A stretch of 64,000 nucleotides of DNA from positions 49,717,345 to 49,781,344 of the forward strand of contig NC_030822.1 in assembly GCF_001704415.2 (NCBI RefSeq), given 5' to 3'. The translations under genes and the position numbers were made by a program. This DNA is from Capra hircus. Lineage: Eukaryota; Chordata; Mammalia; Artiodactyla; Bovidae. Under the pieces are notes generated by a model. That model ran no database searches. It had not been told where the DNA came from and saw only the letters and a list, made by a program, of their open reading frames with translations. How positions within the stretch are numbered: the first letter of the stretch is position 1; every line of letters starts with the position of its first letter. Below are positions 1-11,385 of this stretch, in pieces.

Positions 1-414
1 TGGCAGCTCCGAGAAACAAGATTCCCTGGGTCATCTAAGGACAGGCAGCAGCTGATGAGTTTAAGAAGCAAAGAAGGGGTTGATGGCAGTTCTGTAGCCC
101 TGTAGCACCTTAGTCTCCATCTCCCTCTGCCCTTTCTCCTCTCTAGAGCTCTCATCCCTTCTCTCAGCCGCACCCTGGTTAGAAGGATCAGATTGTAAGA
201 AATAGAATAAAAAGCACTCCCATTTCCTGAATAGGTTGGCTTCATGGAAAGGAACCCAGCCCAGCCTTTGTGACTACATAAGTTACCTGCCCAGTAAATG
301 CCTTTCTATCTTCTGCAGCAAACCTAGCCAGCTTGGGAGCATCTATTCCTAGTAAGGAATAAAGTATACCTCTCTGATTTTTTTTGGTGGAAGACTCCCA
401 AATACTTAATTTTA
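1..414. other. Unannotated sequence at window start
   Basis: I recognise no gene, RNA or repeat family here. Base composition is ordinary for mammalian intergenic DNA, and no frame stays open for more than a few dozen codons. Confidence 0.5.
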
Positions 415-600
415 ATTCAGTAGGTATACCTGTGGCTGCTGTCTATGAGGTCGCACAGAGTCGGACACGACTGAAGCGACTTAGCAGCAGCAGCAGCAGC
501 AGCAGGTATACCTGTGGCTGATTCATGTTGAAATATGGCAAAAACCATCACAGTGTTGTAAAGTAATTATCCTCTAATTAAATAAATTAATATAAAATTT
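415..600 (+). mobile_element. L1 3' end split by a Bov-A2 tail
   Basis: The text around 520-600 (a GTAAAGTAATTA-type stretch followed by an A/T-rich tail) matches the closing part of ruminant L1 3' ends. The element is split at 439-503 by a Bov-A2 remnant. The L1 reading continues directly from 438 to 521 once the insert and one copy of the target duplication are removed. Confidence 0.7.
439..503 (+). mobile_element. Severely 5'-truncated Bov-A2 SINE
   Basis: Only the last ~65 bases of Bov-A2 are present: the ...GTCGCACAGAGTCGGACACGACTGAAGCGACTTAG-type end (described here in pieces) and an (AGC)n tail. A perfect 17-bp direct repeat (aggtatacctgtggctg) flanks it at 422-438 and 504-520. This is the signature of target-primed reverse transcription that stopped very early. 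Confidence 0.9.
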
Positions 601-746
601 TTAAAAATATAAGTCTAGCTAGGTCATAAATTATCTTTAATAAATGTTTTGTCCCCAAAGCACTTAAACAATAAATCAACTATACCTCAATTAAAAAAAA
701 AAAGATAAACAGAAAAGGAAAGAAAGCCAGGAAAAAAAAAAAAAAA
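595..746 (+). mobile_element. Second L1 3' tail and A-rich run
   Basis: The stretch near 669-705 reads as an L1 end (ATCAACTATACCTCAATT then A-run), followed by a purine-rich run and poly-A at 731-746. It may be a second short L1 tail next to the first. The family call is tentative. Confidence 0.45.
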
Positions 747-749
747 GAC

Positions 750-2000
750 TGGATGGACCCATGTTAATGGTAGCCAGACTTTTAGATTTCGCTTAAAACC
801 AAAATGATATTTTTTTTTTAAATGCATTCAGTAAAGAGGGTCAGCTTTTTATTTGCCAGGTAAAGGCCCTTTATGACTGCTGTCACATGAATACATAAAG
901 GCAATTTTAGAACCAATAACTCTGGAAACAGGATAGTCTTAAAAAAACAAACCAAGAAGAACTTCCAAAGAAATAAAAGTCAGCAGCCTTATACCAACTT
1001 CAACAGACAAAAACAAACACCGTTCATTTGGGGATGATTCTAGATCTGCAGAAAAGTTGCAGAGGTGATACAGAGTTCCCATAAACCCTCGCTCCGGTTC
1101 CAGATCAGGTTTAATACTCAGCTACATTAGACTATGGCAGCAGCATTTCGCCTCATCATAGCATAAGTCCTCGACTCCCATGTGGTACCTCAGTCCTCTC
1201 TTGGGTGCTAGGCTAAGCCTGACCAGCATAGTAGGGATTTGCACAGACTGAGCCATGTATTCTGGCAGCTCCAAGAAATAAGAGTTGACCTTGTGGGCAT
1301 CCAAGCCAGCCCTTGCGTCTCAGATCTGAGCCAATGACACACTGAACGTCTACCTCATTCACAGGAGCAGTGTCCCCTTTAAGCTCCCATCAGAATCCCT
1401 GAGTCAGGAACCGTGTGCTTTCCTCCCAGCTTAGGGAATAACTCAGTCACTTGCTCTTAACTTTTGCCTGTCTATCTCTAGCTCCCAGGGGCTGTGCCCT
1501 GCTCCTGCCTTTATTTATCCTCATATTGTCTATGGACCTGGATCACTACTAAAAATCAGGTCTGCTGATATCACACTTTTTACATTTTGCATCCTGGCTG
1601 CTGGACTAAGCTTTCTCTTGACCCCTACTCTCTTGCCTGAACTAGTCTAGGCCCATGTCCACACGCTTCTGGGGCTTCTTGAAATCTGCTGAAACTGACC
1701 AGGCCACACTTGATTACATCATGAGTTATGATAATATTTAACTTTATTCAGTCATTTTTATGCAAACATTTACAACCTGTCACTTTTTAGGCTCCATTAT
1801 GAAGGTTTATAGAGATGAATATTAAAGCCTTTCTTTCAGAGAACTCACAATCTAGCAGAAGGTATAGGCGAGAAAAGTGAGGATTTCCATATGACAGTCA
1901 TTAGTATGAGAAAGCTGGCGCAGGGTACGTGACTAGGTAAGACTCAATCCCATATGAAGGGACACACAGAATAGCAGGTTTGAAGAGAACAAAAGACAGT
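750..2000. other. Unassigned intergenic sequence
   Basis: No gene is visible. About 1045-1140 weakly resembles old L1M sequence, and 1785-1885 weakly resembles an L2 end on the minus strand. Neither is strong enough to annotate separately. Confidence 0.4.
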
Positions 2001-2005
2001 TTGGG

Positions 2006-2335
2006 GGCTTCCCTGGTGGCTCAGTGGTAAAGAATCAGCCTGCTAATGCAGGAGACATGGGTTCAATCCCTGATCCGAGAAGATCCCACATGCTGTGGAG
2101 CATCTAAGCCCATGCACCACCACGACTATTGAGCCTGTTGCTCTAGAGCCTGGGAACTGCAGCTACTGAGCCTGAGTGCTGCAACTCCTGCAGCCGGTAC
2201 ACCCTAGCACCTGTGCTCCGCAAGAGAAGCCGCTGCGCTGAGAAGCCCATGCACCGCAGCCAGAGAGTAGCCCCCGCTTGCCGCAATGAGAAAAGCCTGC
2301 GCAGCAACGAAGATACAGCCAAAACTGAAGGGCTA
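2006..2335 (+). mobile_element. CHR-2-like tRNA-derived SINE, near full length
   Basis: The element begins with the tRNA-type head (ggggcttccctggtggctca) and an A/B-box-like region. It then carries the long body of repeated 'CAACTACTGAGCC / GAGAAGCC' units typical of CHR-2 elements of Cetartiodactyla, rather than the Bov-A body. Its end is near an AAGAT...CAGCCAAAACTGAA stretch. Confidence 0.85.
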
Positions 2336-2339
2336 TTAT

Positions 2340-2911
2340 TTTAAGAAGTGTCATTTGGGATATATTATATTTGAAATAACAACAGGATACCCAGATGAAG
2401 ATGTCCTTTATGCATCAGAAAAAAAAGGCTGGGAGAGAAATGTAGGCTGAAATTTTGCTGGCTTGTCAGAATACAAAGGCAAATTGAATTCTAAGGCCAC
2501 TCAGATATCATGGATAGAAGGAAAACAGGGCTTAAAAAAGGGACCTGAAAGAAATCAGCACTCAAGGGGTGCTAAGGACAATATCAAGCAATTTCAAAAA
2601 GTACCCTTCCAATGCAAAGCGTGGGGGAAGAGGTGCTTATTCACATCCTCTCTTCCTGCACCTTAGCTCTCTCCGTGTTGTGAAATCTGCCCAGGCAGGC
2701 GGCCATTGGGTATCACTCTCTGCTGTTGCTGAAACAAAGAGAAGGAAAGCCCAGCATCATAGCCTCTGCTATGAAGGCATCAGAATGCTCATTCTCCTTC
2801 AGATTGTTCTGGATATTGGCGAAGTTGAAGGAGAAGCCAGGCATATCCACAGTCCCTGAATAGATTTCACTATCCTTGTCCCTAATATGGAGATAAGATA
2901 TGGGTCATTCA
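2340..2911. other. No recognisable feature
   Basis: Mixed-composition sequence without a repeat I can name. Two overlapping short frames at 2463-2859 lack coding character and are taken as chance. Confidence 0.45.
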
Positions 2912-3232
2912 AAGGTTCCTAGATAGCTCAGTTGGTAAAGAATCTGCCTGCAATGCAGGAGACCCTGGGTTTGATTCCTGGGTTGGGAAGATCCCCTGGG
3001 GAAGGGATAGACTACGCACTCCAGTATTTTGGGGCTTCCCTTGTGGCTCAGCTGGTAAAGAATCCACCTGTAATGTGGGAGACCTGGGTTCAATCCCTGG
3101 GTTGGGAAGATCTCCTGGAGAAGAGAAAGGCTACCCACTCCAGTATTCTGGCCTGGAGAATTCCATGGACTGTATAGTCCATGGGGTCACAAAGAGCTGG
3201 ACACGACTGGGTGACTTTCACTTTCATTCAGT
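2912..3232 (+). mobile_element. Bov-tA dimer
   Basis: Two head-to-tail Bov-tA units lie here. The first (2912-3029) stops in the CCACTCCAGTATT part of the body. The second (3030-3232) begins at once with its tRNA-type head and runs complete to the ACACGACTGGGTGACTTTCACTTTC end. The same breakpoint recurs at 15280-15590, so this is probably a dimeric subfamily and not a chance insertion. Confidence 0.85.
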
Positions 3233-4560
3233 GGCATTCTGAGAAAGGCATTCTGTGCTCCTGAGACAGAGGTTCCCTGAGTATCAACAAAGAGTGATTG
3301 GAACTGGTAGATGTTCAGGTTCCCAAAGAGCTTCCAATATAATAAGGACCACCAAAGAGCCTAATGCATAAAGGATAAACTCTGTACTTGGAAACTAGAG
3401 ACTGGTATATGAAATCTGTATCCAGCAAGAAAAAAACAAGATGAAAATGTGCAATTGTAGTGATCATGCCCAGAAGTATAACAAACACATCGAAGCATCC
3501 AGCTTATTCTTGTGTTGAATGAACTGAGCAATGATTAATAATGAACATTGTTTTCGAGCTCCAGAATATGCAGCTAGATACCCAACAGCAGTATTATTAT
3601 TGTACTGTGGATGCTGTTGGCTCCCTGTTTTCAAAGCAAGTCTGAAACACATTAGTGAACCTTAGTTGTTTCTCTGGGAAATTCGAGAACACAATGTGGG
3701 TTCCACTTGGATCTCCTATCTGCATGTAGACCTTTCTTTAAAATCTCTTAAGTCTCCAGCAACTGGGCTCTCAGGCCACTTCTTCCCATCTAACCTGAAG
3801 GAGGTTCTCGTAGAAGCATTTTTAAGTGGCACAGATGAATTAATGTCGAACATGACTTGGCAACTGAACAACAACAACCGGGGTATCTAAAGACGAATAG
3901 TGAAGACTACCCTTATCCTATTAATTAGAGAAGACCAGAGCCTTGATAAGGCACCCTTTGTCTAGGTGACCAGATATCCTGGGAAAGGTTCACCTAAAGA
4001 CAAAATATAGGAACCAATTGCTGCTGACAGTGTGACCCACTGATGCTGTGGGTTGTGGGGAGAAGGCTGGAAACTGGAGGAAAGTCTGAGAACTGTATGT
4101 AAGAATATCCTTTCTGGAGTGCAAACTTGTTCATACCAGTCTTAGGAGCTGCCACAATTTTTTGTCCTAAAATATTTCTGCAATTTTATACCCTGAGAAT
4201 AAGGAAAGAAAATTCATTATTTAATTTGATCTTCTTAGCATTCCTATAAGGAACAGATGTCAACATGCCTAATTTTCGGAAGGGGAAGCATAAACTAGAT
4301 TTATTTATCCAACAAATATCTACTGAACACCATTAAGTACCAACATCTACTATGTGATGAGTATAAGATCTGATCTTTGCTCTTACACAGACTGCAAATT
4401 GAGAGAGGAAGAAGTAAGCAAGTAACAATTTCAAATTTTTAACCAGGCGAAAGGATAATGGATACCGTAGATCCTATTGTTTGTTTGCTTTTTTTCCAAT
4501 TTTTTTGCTGCCCATCTTTCTTGCGTCATTTCCTAAGGGGCACCTCTCTGATGCTTTCCC
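3233..4560. other. Mostly unassigned, short L2-like piece
   Basis: No gene is seen. About 4305-4445 (TTTATTTATCCAACAAATAT, then a CTTTGC...AGACTGCAAATTGAG segment) resembles the 3' end of an L2 on the minus strand. The remainder is unassigned. Confidence 0.4.
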
Positions 4561-5005
4561 TGTGGGAAGAATATTCTTACCTCAGGGAGATCAAGTTTGG
4601 ATGTATGATATGCTTTGACCAATGAACCATGAGTGGAAGTGATCTGTTCCATATCCAGGCAAAAGTTTAAAGAGTCACATTGTGGTTTTGCCATTGCTTT
4701 GTTTCTCTCTGGGTTGAGAATAGAGTGTTCCAGATAGAGGCTGCTACATCTCCAACTCAAGGGACAGGAGTTTGAGTAGACTCTGGGAGCTGGTGATGGA
4801 CAGGGAGGCTTGGCGTGCTGCAGTCCATGGGGTCACAAAGAATCGGACATGACTGAGCGACTGAACTGAACTGAAGGCAGCACATGGAGGAGAACCTCAG
4901 CCTTCCCACTGCCAGTGTGAATAAGACAAAAATGAGAAATGAACTCTTTGTTTCTGGAAGCCACTAAAAACTGGGCTTGTTAGGCAGTATAACCTAGTGA
5001 AATCT
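4560..5005 (+). mobile_element. MLT1-type LTR remnant, interrupted by BovB
   Basis: The pattern CTTTGACCAATGAACCATGAG... and, after the insertion, GAAGCCACTAAAAACTGGG...GTTAGGCAGTATAACCTAG matches the general course of MLT1-like mammalian LTRs (ERVL-MaLR class). It is old and decayed. A BovB tail at 4776-4876 splits it. Confidence 0.5.
4776..4876 (+). mobile_element. BovB (RTE) 3' end fragment
   Basis: It contains GGGAGCTGGTGATGGACAGG, the GGTCACAAAGAATCGGACAT segment and the terminal GACTGAACTGAACTGAA repeat that closes BovB. Only the last ~100 bases are present, a strong 5' truncation. Confidence 0.9.
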
Positions 5006-5820
5006 GTTTAGCACGAGGAGTATATTTGTGTGTTGGGTGAGGGATAGAAGAAGACTTTGAGGGATGGGCTTAGAAAGCTTGCTTAGGAGCCAACATTTTA
5101 TTGATGAATCTGAGGTCACTGTGTACCCAACATAGTAACTACATTTTCCCAAGTCTGTATAGGCCATTTCTCCACCATTGACATTATTTGCAAAAGGGCT
5201 GGATTCCGAGTTAAATTCACAGAGCACATAATGGAAAGATGCATAAATGAATTCCTGTGTAGATTTAGGAAAATTTCAAACAATTTCTCAAACAGTTATG
5301 TTTGGATTAAGTCTAAAGTGTGTTTTGCCTCAAGCTCCTTGTTCCTTAATTTTAAATCTGTATGAATCTTTAGGAAAACTGAATCCATATGTTTCTCATT
5401 CATTTACCCTTACCTCATCAAAATACAGTTTGAAAGAGTCACTTGATGTTTTAAACTCTTGAAATCATATTTTCCTTCCCAGCTTGGGATGCTGCCTTTC
5501 CTGTGGTCAGCACCTCAAAGGAAGAAAATATGTTCGTCCTTTTGGGGAGTGGTGAGGTCCCCAGCTCAGACTACTTCTCCCTCTCGGCCATAGTGAAAAG
5601 TCCTCCAAATGTGGCCTCTGTTTCATCACTGCATTGCAATCTGCTAAACGAAACCACCATGTCCAGCCATTGGAACGAGACGTAATTCTTTCAAGAAAAT
5701 GAAAGATTCAAAACCAAGAGTCCAACATGTCACCAGGACCTCCTCTTTTCACTGACCCAATCCTTCTCTTTGTAACCAGGTCAGCTTCAGCACCTTATAT
5801 CCTATTTCTAGCTAATGAGA
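5006..5820. other. No recognisable feature
   Basis: Short frames at 5247-5462 and 5503-5685 have neither start context nor a recognisable product. No repeat family is recognised. Confidence 0.45.
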
Positions 5821-6320
5821 AAAGTAATTTCAAAATCTTCCTTCTTCACTGTTTGGAAAAACATGAAACATTTTTATCATGTCCTAACTAGCCCTTTGCC
5901 CTTCATTCTGGCTGCTTATTTTAATCTCTCTCCCTTAGTGTCAAGCTACTTGTAATTTCCCAAACAAGACCTATTTCTGCAGGTTTCTGAATGCTGTTCT
6001 CACTAACTGGATGTCTTTACACCCCTGGTCAGATGCCTCTTGCTCTTCTTCCAGGTTCTGCTGGGACGTGTCTTGCCCTGTGATCTCCCTGCATGCTTTC
6101 ATGCTTTCATGCTCCAGACCTATTTCATGCTTCATTTCTAGCGCTCTCCCATGGCCATGCACATACTTCCATTAACGTTTATCTCAAGGTGTTATAATTA
6201 TTTATATGCAGAGTAATCTCCTCCAATAGATTGTGTTCTCTTTGAGGGCAGGGGACAGGTCTTATTTATTTTTGTTTCCATGGCATTGCCAGAACAAGAG
6301 GCCTTAATCATAGTTCACCT
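5820..6320 (+). mobile_element. L2 3' region
   Basis: The end around 6230-6310 (GTGTTCTCTTTGAGGGCAGG, then TTATTTTTGTTTCCATGGC and an AATCATAGT end) follows the L2 3' consensus (CTCCATGAGGGCAGGGAC...). The upstream part to about 5820 is compatible but more decayed. Confidence 0.6.
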
Positions 6321-6804
6321 GTTGACTATGGGGTTAAGTACTTACGTGGCCACATGACGTTTAATAGTCATGGTTCTATTTTTACTGCTCTGAGAGAATA
6401 TAAAGATATATTCTGGTTTGGAGAAGTGGGATTCAGAATTTCACATGTACTAAAAAAAAATCAGCATTTAGTATTTTTTCAAATTATTATATAAAAAAAT
6501 TACTTCTGCTGAAATGAAAAAGTAGGAGGAGGAGAGCCAGCTAATTATCCAGAAAATTTGACAGTGTAGCCGGGATAGGGTGGGCGGTGAGCCCTATGCA
6601 GCTCTCTAGGTCTGCAATATTCCACGTTAATTGTGCTTTTGTAATATTTCTGAGGTTTTGTTTTGTTTTTCTACCCCCTACTTCTCCAGGCCTTCCTGCT
6701 AACCCAGTTTAAGTTTCAGAAAGTGCTGAATTTTCAACAACTGAAGGCATATTTTCTGGGAGAAACTAAGGGGAAGGGCAGGTAGATTTTTTTATTTGGG
6801 CTTG

Positions 6805-6962
6805 GTTACTTTGCAATGTTGTTAGTTTCTGAATCTGCTATACATGTACATATATATCCCCACCCTCCTGGACCTCCTCCCACCTCCTCACCCATCTGTT
6901 CCTACTAGCTATCTGTTTCGTACATGGCAGATTTTTCATGACCTTTCACATTAAATTATATC
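6805..6962 (-). mobile_element. L1 3' UTR fragment
   Basis: Antisense reading of the ruminant L1 3' UTR: a TTTGCAATGTTGTTAGTTTC stretch, then the C-rich CCTCCTCCCACCTCCTCACC stretch and CTAGCTATCTGTTT. The 3' end of the element points left. Confidence 0.7.
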
Positions 6963-6979
6963 TATATGTATATACATAT

Positions 6980-7110
6980 GTCGTTGTTCAGTCACCAACT
7001 CGTGTCTGACTCTTTGTGACCCCATGGACTGCTTTCTCGTCATTCACCATCTTCTGGAATTTGCTCAAATTCATGTCAGTCAGTGATTCTATCCAACTAT
7101 CTCATCCTCA
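6980..7110 (-). mobile_element. BovB 3' end fragment
   Basis: Antisense BovB end: TGTCTGACTCTTTGTGACCC, CATGGACTG, then CAGTGATTCTATCCAACTAT. It is interrupted by AT-rich simple sequence at its 5' side. Confidence 0.8.
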
Positions 7111-7258
7111 TATGTGTGAGATATATATAAATATGTGAGATTTATTTATATCTAGTATACTTATATCTATATCACATGTATATATATGTATGCATCGTAT
7201 GACTATACATATATCTCACATGTATATGTAAACACATAAATATATATATTATATATGT
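7110..7258. repeat. AT-rich (TA/TATG) simple sequence
   Basis: The stretch is dominated by ATATAT and TATATCTA-type units with no clean period. It separates two ruminant retroelement ends that point in opposite directions. Confidence 0.7.
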
Positions 7259-7322
7259 GGCTATACAGCCCATGGGGTCACAAAGATTTGGACATGATTG
7301 AGCAACTGAGCATCCACACAAT
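7258..7322 (+). mobile_element. Bov-tA/BovB-type 3' end fragment
   Basis: It reads CAGCCCATGGGGTCACAAAG, then GACATGATTGAGCAACTGAG, the shared terminal segment of Bov-tA and BovB. It lies opposite in orientation to the BovB end at 6980-7110. A short (GA)n run follows at 7331-7350. Confidence 0.75.
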
Positions 7323-7359
7323 ACACATATAGAGAGAGAGAGAAAGAGAAAAATATAAT

Positions 7360-8452
7360 ATGTGTCTGCATGTGTGTCCCTGTTCATTTGACCTTGGCTG
7401 TGCATATATTTACAGGTCAATTTAAATCCAAACTGCCTAATTACAGTGTTGCCTTAAAGGAGAATTCTAGATTTACATTGTGTAGGAGACAAAAAGAATT
7501 TCATGAATTAAGCACCCATTGTTACAGTAATAAGCACAGTAAAAGCTGCTTGGATTCTGGGCTTAGTATTTTGAGCAGCAGAAAGAAGAAATAGATTAAT
7601 TTTTTTATGAGAAGCTAAGCAAATAATTCAAGCAACATATGGGTGTCTTTTCTTGAAACAATGAAAAGATTCAATCAAAAACTTCCTTCCCTTCCTCCCC
7701 TTGCCTCAACCTTTGAGAATCTCTTGCAGAATTTGTTTTGTTAAAACCATGGATTGAGGAGCAGTCAGGGGAAAGGTAGGGGGATAAACTTCATAGAGTA
7801 TTTCACAGTGAGAAAATCTTGGCTCACATTGAAACTGTGAGCACCAGGAAGTATGAAACGCTGATTCTTATCTCCTAAAGAGTTTTACTGTCGTCAATGC
7901 CCAGAATAAGCTGGTGAGTTGAGAGTGGGTGACCTTAATAGACATAACTGTGTATGAGTTCATTGTACCATGAAATTAAATTTTAAATCTGAATTGATGA
8001 ACAAAAATGCCAGTTTGATATTTTTGAACAATAGTTTGAGTACTTTTGTAACTCTTTCCTTTCCATGAGAATTGATCTGAACGTGGGACGGTGCAAGGAT
8101 GCTTCCTGGTTCTGAAGATTATATCTGAGCTCTTCCACCAATTGGTAAATTACAGCTGAATAAACTGGCAAATCCAATGGCCGCCTCTTAACTCTCTGCC
8201 TACCTGCTGTCTCTCGGAATTGACCACCATTAACCATTATCCTCTTCTTGAGTATCTCCCTCTGGCTTCGGGACAAAGGTTCCTCCTGCTGTTTGGTTGA
8301 CCCCGTTGTCCTATTTGCTGTTTTCCTCCATGTTCCCCAAGTAGCCCTTATCTTGTTCCACTCTCACTATCTCCTTTATCCCCTTGGCAGTCTCATTCTT
8401 TCTTCTGTGTTTAGTCATCACTGCTTTAGATGACTCCCAAATCTATACTTTC
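7360..8452. other. No recognisable feature
   Basis: The longest frame (7983-8276, minus, 97 codons) shows no known domain and no exon structure. No repeat family is recognised. Confidence 0.45.
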
Positions 8453-8454
8453 TC

Positions 8455-8636
8455 TTTTTTTAGATATTTATTTATTTGGCTGCTCTAGGTCTTAGTTGCA
8501 ACATGCAGGACCTTCATTGGGGCATGTGAACTATTAGTTGCAGCATTTGGGACCTAGCTCTCTGACCAGGGATCAAACTCAGGCCCTGTGCATTGGGGGC
8601 TCTGAGTTTTAGCCGCTGGACCACCCGGGAGGTACC
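8455..8636 (-). mobile_element. CHR-2-like SINE, antisense
   Basis: Starts with TTTATTTATTTGGCTGCTCT and continues through GTTGCAACATGCAGG to GACCAGGGATCAAACTCAGG and GCTGGACCACCCGGGAGG, the antisense of a tRNA-headed CHR-2 SINE. Confidence 0.8.
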
Positions 8637-8944
8637 CCCCAAATCTATATTGCTATTTGATCTCTTATCTGAGTATGCATCCCATATTTTTATGTTCCTT
8701 CTTGACAGTTCCACATGGATGCTTTCCTAGCATCCCACATCAGTAAAATTAAAACCCAAATCATCACCATTTCCTCAAACCTGCATCTTATCTTGATTTC
8801 CCCATAAAAGAGCAAGACACATAGGAAATAGAATTCAGAAACTGCCAAGTTCTGAGCAGTGAAGAGATGGAATTGGGAGGCGGAAGGCATTGCTAAAACT
8901 GTGCCAGTGCCCTTACAGAGTATTTCAGGATTGTCTCTTCACTT

Positions 8945-9160
8945 GTGGTTTTACTCATTCTCCATTTACTCACCCATTTATTTATTAATTTATTCACCCA
9001 TCTATCCATCCCTCCCTTCCTTTCATTATTCATTTAGAAAGCATTCATTACATTCCTTTTATTTGTCAGATGCACAAACACAAGTAAGACACAGTCCCTG
9101 ACTTTGAGGAATTTCATAGGAAGATAAAAATGGCATTACATTTTTCAGATGCTGATAGAA
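8945..9160 (-). mobile_element. L2-like 3' fragment with (CATT)-rich start
   Basis: CATTTATTTATTAATTTATTC, then ...GTAAGACACAGTCCCTGACTTTGAGGAATTT corresponds to the antisense of the L2 3' end (CAGTCCCTGCCCTCATGGAG). It is decayed. Confidence 0.5.
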
Positions 9161-9164
9161 ATAT

Positions 9165-9815
9165 TTGAAATTTGGGATACCAAGTATGAGATGGTCAGTT
9201 ATTGAGGAGAGAGAAGTTCAGGAATTCTGCAAAAATAGGGGGCATGAGGCACATCTTATTAATAAAAGATGAGTGGATGATATTCATCATGTACACAGGC
9301 CCCAGCTGCTGCATAACGGATACCAGGATCTGAAATAGCCTTGTGTCTGGAAGAGGCAGACTCTAGGTCCATCCATGTCTATGACTCTTGAAATTTAAGA
9401 GGTAGGCAAGGCCAAATGGTGAAGATGCTGGTGCTCACCATGCATAGGCAGAGTTTTATCCTGAAGTCCTCGGGGAATCACTGAAGAGTTTGGGTTTGGG
9501 GTTTGGCAGCTGGGAAGGTACAGCTTCTGTACCTTGGGCTCCTGCTGCCACAATCCTGCCCAATTTTAGTATTTATTGTTCTGACTCTAGCCTTTGACCG
9601 AGGAGAGAACAGCCTCCCCTTCTTGCTTCTGCTCCTCCCAACTCTGGGAATAGCTGCAATAGTTTCTAGTTTTCAAATTGAACTTTACTAAGAGCTAAAG
9701 GGAAATAAAAGGAAATTGTTGCAGAAATGTCATCTGTAAAACAATAGTCTAGTTTCCGAAGTACAGATGTATGAGTCAACCATGCTTCTAGAAAGAGCAA
9801 AGAGACTCATGTGGT
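9165..9815. other. No recognisable feature
   Basis: No repeat family or coding exon is recognised. The 62-codon frame at 9503-9691 is hydrophobic but has no support. Confidence 0.45.
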
Positions 9816-9829
9816 TTCCAAATCTCTCT

Positions 9830-10388
9830 CTCTCTTTTGGGTTTTTTATTATTGGAATATAATTGCATTAAAATGTTTGTTAGTCTCTGCTGTACAATAG
9901 AGTGAATCAGCTGTATGTATCCATATATCCCCTCCCTTTAAAACCTCCTCCCACCCCCATCCCTCATCCCAGCCCATCTAGGTCATCACCGAGCCCTGAG
10001 CTGAGCTCTGTGTACTATACGGCAATTCCCACACACGTGGTAGTGTACGCATGTCAACGCTGCCGTCCCAATTCATCCCATCCTCTACTCCTCCACCACT
10101 CTGTCCATGTGCCCATTCTCTGCATCTGTGCCTCTGTTCCTGCCCTGCATATAGGTTCATCTGCACCTTTTTTCGGGATCCCACATATATACATTAATAT
10201 ACAATGTTTGCTTTTCTCTTCCTGACTCGCTTCACTCTGTGCAACAGACTCTAGGTCCATCCATGTCTACACAGATGACTCTGTTTTGTTCCTCTTTATG
10301 GCTGAGTAATATTCCACTGTATATACGTACCACATCTTCTTTATCCAGTCTTCTGTTGACAGACATTTAGGTTGCTTCCGTGTCCTGG
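9830..10388 (-). mobile_element. 5'-truncated L1 with target duplication
   Basis: Antisense ruminant L1: the tail lies on the left (GAATATAATTGCATTAAAATG), then the C-rich 3' UTR, and then the end of ORF2 (TATGGCTGAGTAATATTCCA, TTTATCCAGTCTTCTGTTGA). A perfect 11-bp direct repeat (caaatctctct) flanks it at 9819-9829 and 10389-10399. It is therefore a complete retrotransposition event of about 560 bases, truncated at its 5' end. Confidence 0.88.
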
Positions 10389-10489
10389 CAAATCTCTCTG
10401 TACTGTTCACACTACTCTTCCCTCCAGTGTTGTTCCTTCTACCACCATTACTGCGGCTCCCCTCACCATCACACATGTTCACATTTCAG

Positions 10490-10725
10490 CAGCTCGCATA
10501 TACTAAGTATACATCTTATGCCAGTCACTATGCTGTTGCTTTATTGAAAACATCTCCTTTAATCCCCATCAAAAATAAAATGGATGAAATGTTTATCAAT
10601 AGTCCATTTTATACCTAAGGAAATTAAAACTCAGATGTAAGTAAAGGGGCATCTGCAAGCCCACATCAAGTAAGTGATAGAACAAGCTAGTACCAGCAGG
10701 TTCAAAGGGTTTTACTGTCATCCTT
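10490..10725 (-). mobile_element. MIR SINE, antisense
   Basis: Contains TCCTTTAATCCCCATCA, a decayed ATTTTATACCTAAGGAAATT core and GCAAGCCCACATCAAGTAAG, matching the antisense MIR course (TTTAATCCTCAC..., CCATTTTACAGATGAGGAAA). Confidence 0.65.
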
Positions 10726-10809
10726 GGCAAGCAGAGTCATTCATGCCGGGGTGCACCATAGCTCACTCTAAATAAGACACACCCAGGCTCTTGTCCTTTC
10801 TGTTGGTAA

Positions 10810-10960
10810 GTGTCTTCTGTTTAACTCCCTAGCCCAATAGAGTACTTTACTGGGATGGTGGAGTAACTGCTCTCATCAAAGCAAGTCCCCAGAGCTAAGA
10901 CTTGTCATTCTCTTGCACAGAGCATTTGAGGGGGAAGAATGGGTAGGAGAGGTGTTGATC
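10810..10960 (+). repeat. Source copy of a 151-bp displaced duplication
   Basis: This non-repetitive 151-bp segment recurs at 11691-11840 with four substitutions and one single-base deletion (about 97% identity). Its flanks look like ordinary unique DNA, whereas the second copy sits inside a BovB. This copy is therefore the likely source. Confidence 0.93.
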
Positions 10961-10969
10961 TGACAGGTG

Positions 10970-11385
10970 GTCACTTATATGTATGTATAAGTGTATATGT
11001 ATGTAAACATACTTATATGTATGTGGCTCAAAGAAAAAATTAATAGATGGGATTCAAATGCATTTCACTGCTTGTCATTCCCTTGGATGAAGGGCTTATG
11101 GGGTAGAGGGAAGTAGTGGACAGACAACTGCAACCTTTCCTTGTGTGGTTTGGAGAGGATTCTTCATGCATTGTTGAGGTTTTTTGTTTTACTTATTTCC
11201 AATAATTGAACCAACCAAATTAGCTTCAGATGTTAAATAAAATCATCAAATCAGTTCTGGAGTTAGTATAACACTGTCAATGCTAGGGATTTGCAGAAGC
11301 CACTGACAATCTTCAGGACCTACTTTCAGGGGACTTGGAACTAGAGCTGAAGGCCGACTTCCCTTTCCTGAGAACATGAAGATTC
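10970..11385. other. TATG-rich patch and unassigned sequence
   Basis: 10973-11024 is a short run of TATG/TGTA units. The rest carries no feature I can name. Confidence 0.5.

Noticed and set aside
1..1283. 20-base near match between 1-20 and 1264-1283 (18 of 20 identical)
   Set aside because: The match does not extend beyond 20 bases on the one visible side, and the other side is outside the window. Likely chance.
2912..3030. tRNA-like heads of the Bov-tA and CHR-2 SINEs as tRNA genes
   Set aside because: They keep A/B-box-like promoter traces but have SINE bodies attached and no proper acceptor stem; they are retroposons.
5971..6162. 63-codon minus frame with charged residues
   Set aside because: Lies in L2-like sequence and contains a small tandem repetition (CATGCTTTCATGCTTTCATG); no coding evidence.
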